DNA from: Nitrososphaerota archaeon
GTDB lineage: Archaea > Thermoproteota > Nitrososphaeria > Nitrososphaerales > JAPUIC01
Direction: 5' to 3'
Length of the DNA stretch: 7,547 nt
Assembly: GCA_027297425.1 (NCBI GenBank)
Contig: JAPUIC010000051.1
Span: forward strand, 1 to 7,547
Position 1 is the first letter of the stretch; each line of letters starts with the position of its first letter. The notes beneath the pieces were generated by a model that saw only the letters and a list, made by a program, of their open reading frames with translations, was not told the DNA's origin and did no database searches. The translations under genes and the position numbers were made by a program. This document shows positions 1 to 5,361 of the stretch, one piece after another.

Positions 1-363
1 AAGATCGATCTTGTCTCGACTCAGGGGTCAGATATCGTCGTAATTCTCTCTCCATTAGGTTTTGCGGCGTGGTTAGGTTTCCTGGTTACTTTTCTAAATT
101 TACTACCAGCCGCCCAGCTTGACGGGGGTCACATAGTCCGTGCTACTTTAGGCAGAGCCAAGCAAAAGATCACTACTTGGATTAGCATCTTTGTTTTCGT
201 TATTTTGGGATTCATCCCTATGGCCATCCTCGTTCTAATTTTCTCAATAAGAGCACCCGACGCACCACCATTGGATGACGTCTCCCCAATCAGCAAACGG
301 AGGAGATTCCTCTTTATTGGATCGTTAGCCTTAGCTGTTCTCTGCGCCCCTATTCCTTTCTAG
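1..363 (+). CDS. M50 family (site-2 protease type) membrane metalloprotease, C-terminal part
   Basis: The reading frame is open from the first base and ends at TAG 361-363, giving 120 residues; the 5' part lies outside the window. Fragment residues 33-43 read NLLPAAQLDGG, which is the NxxPxxxLDGG motif of site-2 proteases. In that family its Asp is the third zinc ligand, and the other two ligands come from an HExxH helix that must lie upstream. Three hydrophobic segments (about 14-35, 60-82 and 103-118) fit a polytopic membrane protein, with a polar, Arg/Lys-rich linker (KRRR) before the last. These enzymes cut substrates within the membrane; the substrate here cannot be guessed. The last 14 bp overlap the convergent gene on the other strand. 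The family assignment is strong, but whether the enzyme is intact cannot be judged. Confidence 0.88.
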   Translation, partial: KIDLVSTQGSDIVVILSPLGFAAWLGFLVTFLNLLPAAQLDGGHIVRATLGRAKQKITTWISIFVFVILGFIPMAILVLIFSIRAPDAPPLDDVSPISKRRRFLFIGSLALAVLCAPIPF

Positions 364-1453
364 ATTTCAATAGAGTTCTCGATGCATCAGGCACGACGGT
401 AATTTTAGTTCTGGAACCATGCTTTTCTAATATCTGTTCTAAGCCATCTCCTACACCCTTTGCTATTTTGAAGCCAAGTTTTTCCCTAGAATAGTGCAGT
501 GGTATAGTCGAAATTAGTATAAGATTGTATCTGGAGATTGCTCTAGAGAGAAAAAGCACATCCTCACGATCCCTCACGGATTCCTTTATCGATCTTTCAC
601 CTTTTAATCGCCCTTCTGCCAGTAGGCGAAGAGCTTCCGAACCTAGCCCATCTAGGCATTCGGCCACTAGACAGATCGTTCCTCCCTCTCTGATCGATTG
701 CATCGAATTCCAGATCGCAGTCAGGGATGAATGGAGAGTCCTATCTGCACCGCGTCCGGGGCTAACCAGAAGAGCACGTGCTGGCTCATGAATTACATAA
801 CTATGCTTCTTCTTATAATCCGCCATAGCGCGCCTATGTGTGTCTATCGGATCACCCACAAATACATCCTGAATTCCAGCACCTGTGGGAAGAACTTCGA
901 CTCCTACGATTTCGTCTAATGAGTTAATCGATCCTGTCCAAATATTTTCGGGGGGTTCATCTCCGGGAGTCGGTAATTCTTTCTTAACTGCCGACTCAAC
1001 CTTCTGGTCTCCACTCATTGCCACGGATAGAGACAATGGTCCACCTGAAAAACCATACACTGGGTTAAAACCTACCTCAGTTAGAAGAATAGTGCTGGCT
1101 TCCTGATTTCGACTAGAAAGATCTAAAGCTGAACTTCCAAGTGATAGCACGTGATGCCCTTTGGAGTCAAAGATCTTTTTTAGAGGCTCAAGATCATCTT
1201 GTCTGCAAAATATCTCTATCTTTCTTGACTCATCCTCCTTTTCCAGAATGAGCTGAAGTATAGACATAATGTTAGCAGTGAGTTCAGGGAGAACAAACTT
1301 AACCTCTTGATTTATACGGAGGTCGTTAATCCTTCCCAATAACTGATCGTGATCTAACGCCGTGGTACCGTTCTCTACCAACTCTCCCAGATTTTCTGTT
1401 CTTATATCCAGAGGAACATCTACATCACCATATGGGAGCCAGATCTCTGGCAA
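350..1453 (-). CDS. LarA-like (DUF2088 / nickel-dependent lactate racemase fold) protein, probably non-racemase
   Basis: This 367-residue protein resembles lactate racemase LarA along its length: an N-terminal LPYG strand, LTEVGFNPVYGFSGG (124-138) matching the family's ESHxxAGFSGG segment, IREGGTICLVAECLDGLGSE (254-273) matching the C-terminal domain's EGG-LVA-DG-G core, and a TKITVVPDA end. LarA binds a nickel-pincer nucleotide. By recalled alignment to the Lactobacillus plantarum enzyme (424 residues), the expected residues are changed: the TRP arginine is Ala60, the GxHRP histidine is absent (83-90), the His before GFSGG is Asn130, the pincer-linking Lys is Leu140, and the Gln and Lys near 295/298 are Ser242 and Thr245. 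I infer a LarA fold without LarA chemistry. The start is TTG at 1453: an in-frame TGA lies 5 codons upstream, no ATG is available, the N-terminus aligns with the family, and a TATA box lies at -32 to -25. It is divergent from pyrE. Confidence 0.78.
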   Translation of the reverse strand: MPEIWLPYGDVDVPLDIRTENLGELVENGTTALDHDQLLGRINDLRINQEVKFVLPELTANIMSILQLILEKEDESRKIEIFCRQDDLEPLKKIFDSKGHHVLSLGSSALDLSSRNQEASTILLTEVGFNPVYGFSGGPLSLSVAMSGDQKVESAVKKELPTPGDEPPENIWTGSINSLDEIVGVEVLPTGAGIQDVFVGDPIDTHRRAMADYKKKHSYVIHEPARALLVSPGRGADRTLHSSLTAIWNSMQSIREGGTICLVAECLDGLGSEALRLLAEGRLKGERSIKESVRDREDVLFLSRAISRYNLILISTIPLHYSREKLGFKIAKGVGDGLEQILEKHGSRTKITVVPDASRTLLKSRKE

Positions 1454-1477
1454 ATCTCGCAGTATTCAATGGTTTTC

Positions 1478-1485
1478 ATATATAA
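1478..1485. promoter_or_regulatory. Shared bidirectional TATA box for the larA-like gene and pyrE
   Basis: The 56-bp gap between the two divergent start codons contains one TATA-like element, catatataaac. Its self-complementary core TATATA (1479-1484) is centred at 1481.5, exactly midway between the start codons at 1453 (TTG) and 1510 (GTG). The octamer 1478-1485 therefore lies at -32 to -25 relative to both start codons. In archaea the TATA box is usually centred about 26-30 bp upstream of the transcription start, so both mRNAs would begin at or within a base or two of their start codons (leaderless). No other TATA-like element was seen in the gap, and I saw no ribosome-binding site before either gene. 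Confidence 0.72.
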
Positions 1486-1509
1486 ACATGGGACGAGTGT
1501 AAGACAATC

Positions 1510-2127
1510 GTGACAAAGAGTAAAGGAATAGAAAAAGATCTGGCCGCCATTTTGGTCGAATCAGGAGCGTTAACTTTCGGAAAGTTCAAGCTTTCTAGCG
1601 GTAAATTGAGTACATATTATCTCGATCTTAGGGTTCTTCCCAGTCGTCCACAAGCGTTCAATCGAGTTATAGAGGCGTACTCTGTTGCGATTAAAGGAGT
1701 CAATGGAGCCGTAGATATGATAGGTGGTGTGCCGACCTCTGGACTAACCTTTGCTACGGCGTTAGCCTACTCTCTAGCAAAGCCAATGATATACGTTCGA
1801 GATAAGAAAAAATCTTACGGCAAATCGAAGAAGATTGAAGGCGTCTTAACGCCGGGTTCCAACGTGATTCTGATTGATGATTTAGTAACATCAGGCGCCT
1901 CTATAATCTCTGCAGCAGAGGCTATTAGGGACGAAGGTGGGCTCGTAAAAGAGTGTATTGTTCTCATAGATCGAGAAGAAGGGGCTCAAAAAAATCTGCT
2001 TAGGAGTAGCATTCGCTTGCACTCCATATCCACGATTAGCACTATAGCAACCCAACTACATGAAAGTGGTCACATAGATCGGAATAAGATGAGTGCTATC
2101 CTCAGAGAGACTCAAGGATCAAATTAA
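1510..2127 (+). CDS. pyrE: Orotate phosphoribosyltransferase
   Basis: PyrE converts orotate and PRPP to orotidine 5'-phosphate, the fifth step of de novo pyrimidine synthesis, in the cytoplasm. The 205-residue length is normal for the family. Residues 23-41 (FGKFKLSSGK then YYLDLR) are the N-terminal orotate-site signature, and GGVPTSG (72-78) is the phosphate-contact loop. Residues 95-111 hold the flexible catalytic loop (YVRDKKKSYGKSKKIEG), with Arg97 and Lys101 matching the essential Arg/Lys of enterobacterial PyrE. VILIDDLVTSGAS (119-131) is the PRPP-binding motif. The start is GTG at 1510, supported by a TATA box 25-32 bp upstream and by the N-terminus matching the family. There is no fusion to OMP decarboxylase. 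The gene ends 15 bp from the convergent tbp gene, and no other pyrimidine gene is in the window. Confidence 0.95.
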   Translation: MTKSKGIEKDLAAILVESGALTFGKFKLSSGKLSTYYLDLRVLPSRPQAFNRVIEAYSVAIKGVNGAVDMIGGVPTSGLTFATALAYSLAKPMIYVRDKKKSYGKSKKIEGVLTPGSNVILIDDLVTSGASIISAAEAIRDEGGLVKECIVLIDREEGAQKNLLRSSIRLHSISTISTIATQLHESGHIDRNKMSAILRETQGSN

Positions 2128-2142
2128 TTCGTTTGATCGCTC

Positions 2143-2700
2143 TTAATAGATCATCAGATCTTTCTCTTCCAGAAGGACGTGAAGGGTAGCGACCGCTTTG
2201 AAAACTTGCTCTTCTTTCTTAGCGCCGGTGCACACAAGTTTTCCACTGGCGAATAGCAAGATTACTGTCTTTGGTTCTACCATTCTATATATCAAACCAG
2301 GAAACTGCTCAGGTTCATACATCGAATGTGGTAACACTCTGGCTGCCTCCTCTAAATGAACACGTCCGCCAAGACTCGCCGACGCTACTATATTTTGGAT
2401 GTCGATTATAGGTTCGTTGCGAACCTCAATCCCTCCTTTTCTCAGCTTCTGAACCACGGTCCTCACCGCTTTTCTAGACATATCCATGGACTTCGCCCCA
2501 GTGCAGACCATTTTTCCTGAGCTAAAGATAAGAGTTGCAGTTTTCGGAGTCTTAAGTCTAAAAACTAGCCCTGGAAATTGATCTGGATGGTACTCAACGT
2601 CAGTAAAATTTCTTGTAATTTCATTCAGATCTATTTTTTGATTAACAGTAGCTGAGGCAACAACGTTTTCAACACTAATCATCGGTTTAGTCTGAGGCAA
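2143..2700 (-). CDS. tbp: TATA-box-binding protein TBP
   Basis: This is the basal transcription factor that binds and bends the TATA box and recruits TFB and RNA polymerase. The 185 residues form the two imperfect direct repeats of the TBP saddle, about 8-92 and 98-181. Each repeat carries the pattern QFPGL...R...PK...F.SGK.VCTGAK. All four phenylalanines that intercalate into DNA in the family are present: Phe42 and Phe59 in repeat 1, Phe133 and Phe150 in repeat 2. There is no long acidic tail. The start is TTG at 2700 rather than the ATG at codon 7, because TTTATATA lies exactly at -32 to -25 of the TTG, which predicts a leaderless message. The gene is convergent with pyrE (15-bp gap) and lies 39 bp downstream of the signal peptidase stop, but it has its own promoter. 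Confidence 0.97.
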   Translation of the reverse strand: MPQTKPMISVENVVASATVNQKIDLNEITRNFTDVEYHPDQFPGLVFRLKTPKTATLIFSSGKMVCTGAKSMDMSRKAVRTVVQKLRKGGIEVRNEPIIDIQNIVASASLGGRVHLEEAARVLPHSMYEPEQFPGLIYRMVEPKTVILLFASGKLVCTGAKKEEQVFKAVATLHVLLEEKDLMIY

Positions 2701-2724
2701 TTTTGTGTTCTGATGGGTTTGGGA

Positions 2725-2732
2725 TATATAAA
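2725..2732 (-). promoter_or_regulatory. TATA box of tbp
   Basis: On the minus strand the octamer reads TTTATATA and lies at -32 to -25 from the TTG start at 2700. This is a near-ideal archaeal TATA box at the spacing expected for a leaderless transcript. It lies in the 39-bp gap after the signal peptidase gene. The A/T-rich segment just upstream, where a BRE would lie, runs into the end of that gene. Confidence 0.75.
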
Positions 2733-2739
2733 TTCAATT

Positions 2740-3261
2740 CTAAATTGATACTTCTTCACTTTTCTTATTTGGGAATATTTCTGAAAGCACTATCAAAGCA
2801 AGTATGATCACAATGAGAATGATGTTTAAGGGTGGAGGGAAGATGCCGGTCAGGAAACCCACATATGGTACAAGACCATCAACCCGACCTAAATAGTCAG
2901 TTTCCTTTATCGGACTCGGGAGAAGTCCGGGATAATCAGGGCTGGGATTTGTCTGAGAGTTGTCGCCTTTCGTAATTATTAATTTCTGAACAGGCCCTTC
3001 GATTACCTCGTGTACTCTGTGGACTATTATGGGTAGAGAGCCTTTCTGAAAGACCATTATGTCTCCTTCTTTTATTCTATCAAATGGTACATTTTGAACG
3101 AGGATTATGTCACCAACTCTAAGTGTAGGTTCCATACTACTGCTTGAAACCACGTATAGCGGCCGATCCGTTCCCATGACGAAGGTGAATCCAAGCCAAA
3201 CAAGGAGGAGTAACCCTAGAATGATAAAGAACCATGAGAAACTCTTGATGATCCGATTCAT
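2740..3261 (-). CDS. Signal peptidase I, archaeal/ER type (S26B)
   Basis: This membrane-bound protease removes signal peptides from secreted proteins on the outer face of the membrane. The 173 residues start with a transmembrane helix (about 8-29), followed by the catalytic box SSSSMEPTLRVGDIILV (39-55) with nucleophile Ser42. HRV (81-83) gives His81, the general base that replaces the bacterial Lys in the S26B group. ITKGDNSQTNPSPD (96-109) supplies the conserved Asp100 and Asp109. A second helix (about 145-163) is followed by a charged cytoplasmic tail; C-terminal anchors are common in archaeal members. The start is ATG at 3261. I see no good TATA box at -25 to -32 (only a weak AATAAAT nearer the start), so transcription may come from the upstream small membrane gene, 44 bp away. 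Confidence 0.93.
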   Translation of the reverse strand: MNRIIKSFSWFFIILGLLLLVWLGFTFVMGTDRPLYVVSSSSMEPTLRVGDIILVQNVPFDRIKEGDIMVFQKGSLPIIVHRVHEVIEGPVQKLIITKGDNSQTNPSPDYPGLLPSPIKETDYLGRVDGLVPYVGFLTGIFPPPLNIILIVIILALIVLSEIFPNKKSEEVSI

Positions 3262-3305
3262 ATTAATACACTATTTTGGATTTATTAGGTTTCCAGAAAA
3301 TAATT

Positions 3306-3653
3306 CTACGATTTGTTACCTCGTTTAGTAATTCTTTCCTTTAGGAAGATACCACCTACGATTACTAACAATACCCCTGCTAATTGGGCAAGATCTAGTG
3401 TCCAAACCCCTTTTAGCTCGGTACCGCCGCTATCTATTAGATCAACCTTGTAGACCATTGGTCTATAGGTTACTTCAGCCTGGAAACCTTCCTGATCCAA
3501 AAGATCCAATTTTCGATCGAGACCGATAATATTGGAAGGGCCCCATCTCGAAGTTTGTTGATTATAGAAAGCTACAGAGATGTTTGCATACAGGCTCGCA
3601 ATAACTATACTGACCAGAAGTACACTAACTAGCGTTAAATAGATAAGCCGCAC
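3306..3653 (-). CDS. Small two-helix membrane protein of unknown function
   Basis: I do not recognise this 115-residue protein. Residues 3-24 form a hydrophobic N-terminal helix. Residues 25-85 form a polar region with Tyr/Trp and mixed charges. Residues 87-104 form a second helix ending in a basic tail (KERITKRGNKS). The basic tail suggests that the C-terminus is cytoplasmic and the central 60-residue region is outside. The start is GTG at 3653, because an in-frame TAA directly precedes it. It lies 44 bp upstream of signal peptidase I on the same strand and may be co-transcribed with it. The first helix could be an uncleaved signal anchor or a signal peptide; no clear A-x-A cleavage site is visible. 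A role in export or as an envelope protein would be guesswork based only on its neighbour. Confidence 0.72.
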   Translation of the reverse strand: MRLIYLTLVSVLLVSIVIASLYANISVAFYNQQTSRWGPSNIIGLDRKLDLLDQEGFQAEVTYRPMVYKVDLIDSGGTELKGVWTLDLAQLAGVLLVIVGGIFLKERITKRGNKS

Positions 3654-3844
3654 TTATCTTCCAGTCAGAGGAGAAAACTCGGGGCTTAAATCTTTCTTGT
3701 ATATTTGTATTAGTATATGACGACTCAGTCAAATGCCTTTTCCTTCACCCATCCGGATGAACTCTGATTCTTCATTGTCGTCAATGTAATCGTTTTCCTG
3801 AAAGAGATAAACGTTCCTAACTAAGATATTAACAATAATCGTGC
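3654..3844. other. 191-bp stretch without a confident gene
   Basis: This gap separates the start of the small membrane gene from the end of the nuclease gene, both on the minus strand, so it should hold the promoter of the former and the operon end of the latter. On the minus strand a TTTAAG element (3685-3690) lies about 35 bp before the GTG at 3653 and is a possible weak TATA box. A perfect 10-bp palindrome, CATCCGGATG, is at 3750-3759. A 16-codon plus-strand ATG frame (3717-3767) and a start-less minus-strand frame reaching into 3860 are present, but neither is called as a gene. No tRNA, repeat array or strong hairpin terminator was seen. Confidence 0.5.
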
Positions 3845-4330
3845 CTATATGGTCGGGAGTTTATAGATCATTTCCAAGTTCCCGTCCAGCTCTCTTAGAA
3901 ACGTATCAAATTTCTGTACCGGGACGATCGGCACTCCAGAGTATAGCTGTCCCTCCTCTTCCACGAGAGTTACTATAGTCGGGATCAATTCCATTCGAAT
4001 GCCTTTGAAGTATTTTATTTCGATCAGCAGTTTAGATCGCTGGATCTGCTTCGACACAATGCTGCTCAGGCTAGATTTACTGGTTTTTTTCCAGTGTTTA
4101 CAATCTATGATTAGAGCCAAACTATGGTTCCATGAGATGATGTCTATCTCTGCCCTTCGGCCTACCCGATGTCTTGTGACAGTTTCATACCCGTTAAGAG
4201 TAAGGATATAGCTAACAAAGTCCTCAAAGTTTTTCCATGATAAGTCCCTACTTGCATCCTGGATGCTTGCCCCTCCTTTCATCTGATCTATCGCTCTAGC
4301 TATCATCGTCTCAGCAGAGGGATTGATCAT
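3845..4330 (-). CDS. PD-(D/E)XK restriction-endonuclease-like protein (Mrr-like catalytic core)
   Basis: With the start chosen here the protein has 161 residues. LSWKNFEDFVSYILTLNGY (30-48) matches the helix opening Mrr-type nuclease domains, with Glu36. It is followed by RRAEIDII (58-65) with Asp63, and ALIIDCKHWKK (72-82), giving the DxK pair Asp76/Lys78 of the PD-(D/E)XK active site. All the expected metal-binding positions seem present, so it is probably an active DNase. The target is unknown, and no methyltransferase or specificity subunit is nearby. The start is ATG at 4330, which overlaps the TGA of the upstream ATPase gene as ATGA, a classic coupled-translation junction. Longer in-frame starts at 4348 and 4369 exist but would overlap the ATPase by up to 43 bp. 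It could be a repair nuclease, a resolvase-like protein or an orphan restriction enzyme. Confidence 0.75.
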   Translation of the reverse strand: MINPSAETMIARAIDQMKGGASIQDASRDLSWKNFEDFVSYILTLNGYETVTRHRVGRRAEIDIISWNHSLALIIDCKHWKKTSKSSLSSIVSKQIQRSKLLIEIKYFKGIRMELIPTIVTLVEEEGQLYSGVPIVPVQKFDTFLRELDGNLEMIYKLPTI

Positions 4331-5337
4331 CTTGCAGAATTTCGCCATATTTTTTCGGCATGGTGGCATGCTACATTGTGACCTTTACGCAGATCGTCTG
4401 TTAAGATGGGCTCTACCGTCTCACATATCTCAGTAGAATAAGGGCATCTCGTGTGAAATCTACAACCCGAAGGTATATTCACTGAACTAGGTATATCGCC
4501 GGTTACCCCAAGCTTAATTTCGCGGAGTCTATTTTTTGGATCCGGCTGCGGTACAGCATCAATAAGTGCCTTAGTATACGGGTGCAGAGATCTCTGCAGT
4601 ACTTCGTCAACTGTTCCTATCTCTACGATCTTCCCTAGATACATCACCGCTACCCGATCTGCTATATATCTGACAGTAGAGAGATCGTGAGTAATGTATA
4701 GGTAAGCTATCCTAAACTTCTTACTCAGGGAGAGCATCAGTTCTAATATTTCAGCTCTGATCGAGAGATCAAGCATTGAGACCGGTTCGTCAGCTACTAT
4801 GAGCTTAGGTCGTAGAACCAGAGCTCGGGCTATAGCCACTCTTTGCTTCTGTCCCCCAGAGAGCATATGAGGGAACCGGTCCAGAAAGTCAGCTGCCGGA
4901 GTTAGCTTTACCTCATTGAGTGCAGTTTCTATCTTTTCCAATCGTTGCGCTTTATCTGGAGCCACTTTGTGAACTATCAGTGGTTCCGCTACAACGTCTG
5001 AAACCTTGAAACGTGGGTTTATAGAGGAATAAGGGTCCTGAAGGATCATTTGAGCCTGACGCCTGACTGATTCTAATCCCGTTCCGCTCAAAGCGACGCC
5101 ATCGAAACTAATAATGCCAGAATCCCGAAGGATTGATCCCAACAAAAGTTTTCCCATAGTAGTCTTTCCGCACCCCGATTCTCCGACGAGTGCCAAGATC
5201 TCATTGTCCTTGATATTGAAGCTGATACCATCTACCGCTTTAACATATTTGAGTGGTCTACCCCGTAGGAAATCAGTTATCGATCTCCTGATAGGAAACC
5301 ATTTAGTTACGTTCTTGACTACAGCGAGATTCTTCAT
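4327..5337 (-). CDS. Peptide/nickel-type ABC transporter ATPase, DppF/OppF-like
   Basis: This is one of the two cytoplasmic ATPases driving an oligopeptide/dipeptide-type importer. The 336 residues contain Walker A GESGCGKT (52-59), the Q-loop Gln100 in ILQDPYSSINP, the ABC signature LSGGQ (159-163), Walker B LIVADEP (179-185) with Glu184, and the H-loop His217. The C-terminal oligopeptide-transporter extension includes HPYTKAL (252-258) and four cysteines (292, 298, 305, 324) in the CRFHTRCP...C...C pattern, which in DppD/DppF proteins can bind a [4Fe-4S] cluster. The start is ATG at 5337, 24 bp after the dppD-like gene; a GGGAG lies 15 nt upstream, rather far for a ribosome-binding site. 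The stop overlaps the nuclease start. The substrate cannot be told from the ATPase; peptides, sugars and nickel are all known for this family. Confidence 0.94.
   Translation of the reverse strand: MKNLAVVKNVTKWFPIRRSITDFLRGRPLKYVKAVDGISFNIKDNEILALVGESGCGKTTMGKLLLGSILRDSGIISFDGVALSGTGLESVRRQAQMILQDPYSSINPRFKVSDVVAEPLIVHKVAPDKAQRLEKIETALNEVKLTPAADFLDRFPHMLSGGQKQRVAIARALVLRPKLIVADEPVSMLDLSIRAEILELMLSLSKKFRIAYLYITHDLSTVRYIADRVAVMYLGKIVEIGTVDEVLQRSLHPYTKALIDAVPQPDPKNRLREIKLGVTGDIPSSVNIPSGCRFHTRCPYSTEICETVEPILTDDLRKGHNVACHHAEKIWRNSAR
4583..4598. repeat. 16-bp perfect palindrome inside the dppF-like gene
   Basis: TGCAGAGATCTCTGCA reads the same on both strands and is centred on a GATC site. It lies in the codons before the conserved HPYT segment. 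It may be a protein-binding site or chance; a perfect 16-mer palindrome is expected about 0.1 times in a random sequence of this size. Confidence 0.6.
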
Positions 5338-5361
5338 CGTGTGAGCCAGTATCTCCCTAGA

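Noticed and set aside
885..1106. Plus-strand open frames within the larA-like gene (also at 525-791 and 731-919)
   Set aside because: They are antisense to a gene with clear family motifs, have no promoter or ribosome-binding signal, and encode low-plausibility sequences.
3717..3767. 16-codon plus-strand ATG frame with a possible TATA-like element about 29 bp upstream
   Set aside because: It is too short to support, and the TATA-like sequence is weak and could equally serve the minus-strand gene.
3654..3844. C/D-box small RNA or tRNA in the gap
   Set aside because: I found no paired C (RUGAUGA) and D (CUGA) boxes at suitable spacing and no cloverleaf.
3845..4330. Restriction-modification or defence system around the nuclease
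   Set aside because: No methyltransferase, specificity subunit, helicase or other defence gene is present; the neighbours are transporter genes, so a defence role is not supported by this window.
4331..4369. Longer N-terminus of the nuclease-like protein (starts at 4348 or 4369)
   Set aside because: It would overlap the ATPase gene by 22-43 bp, whereas the ATG at 4330 gives the common four-base ATGA overlap and still keeps the whole nuclease domain.
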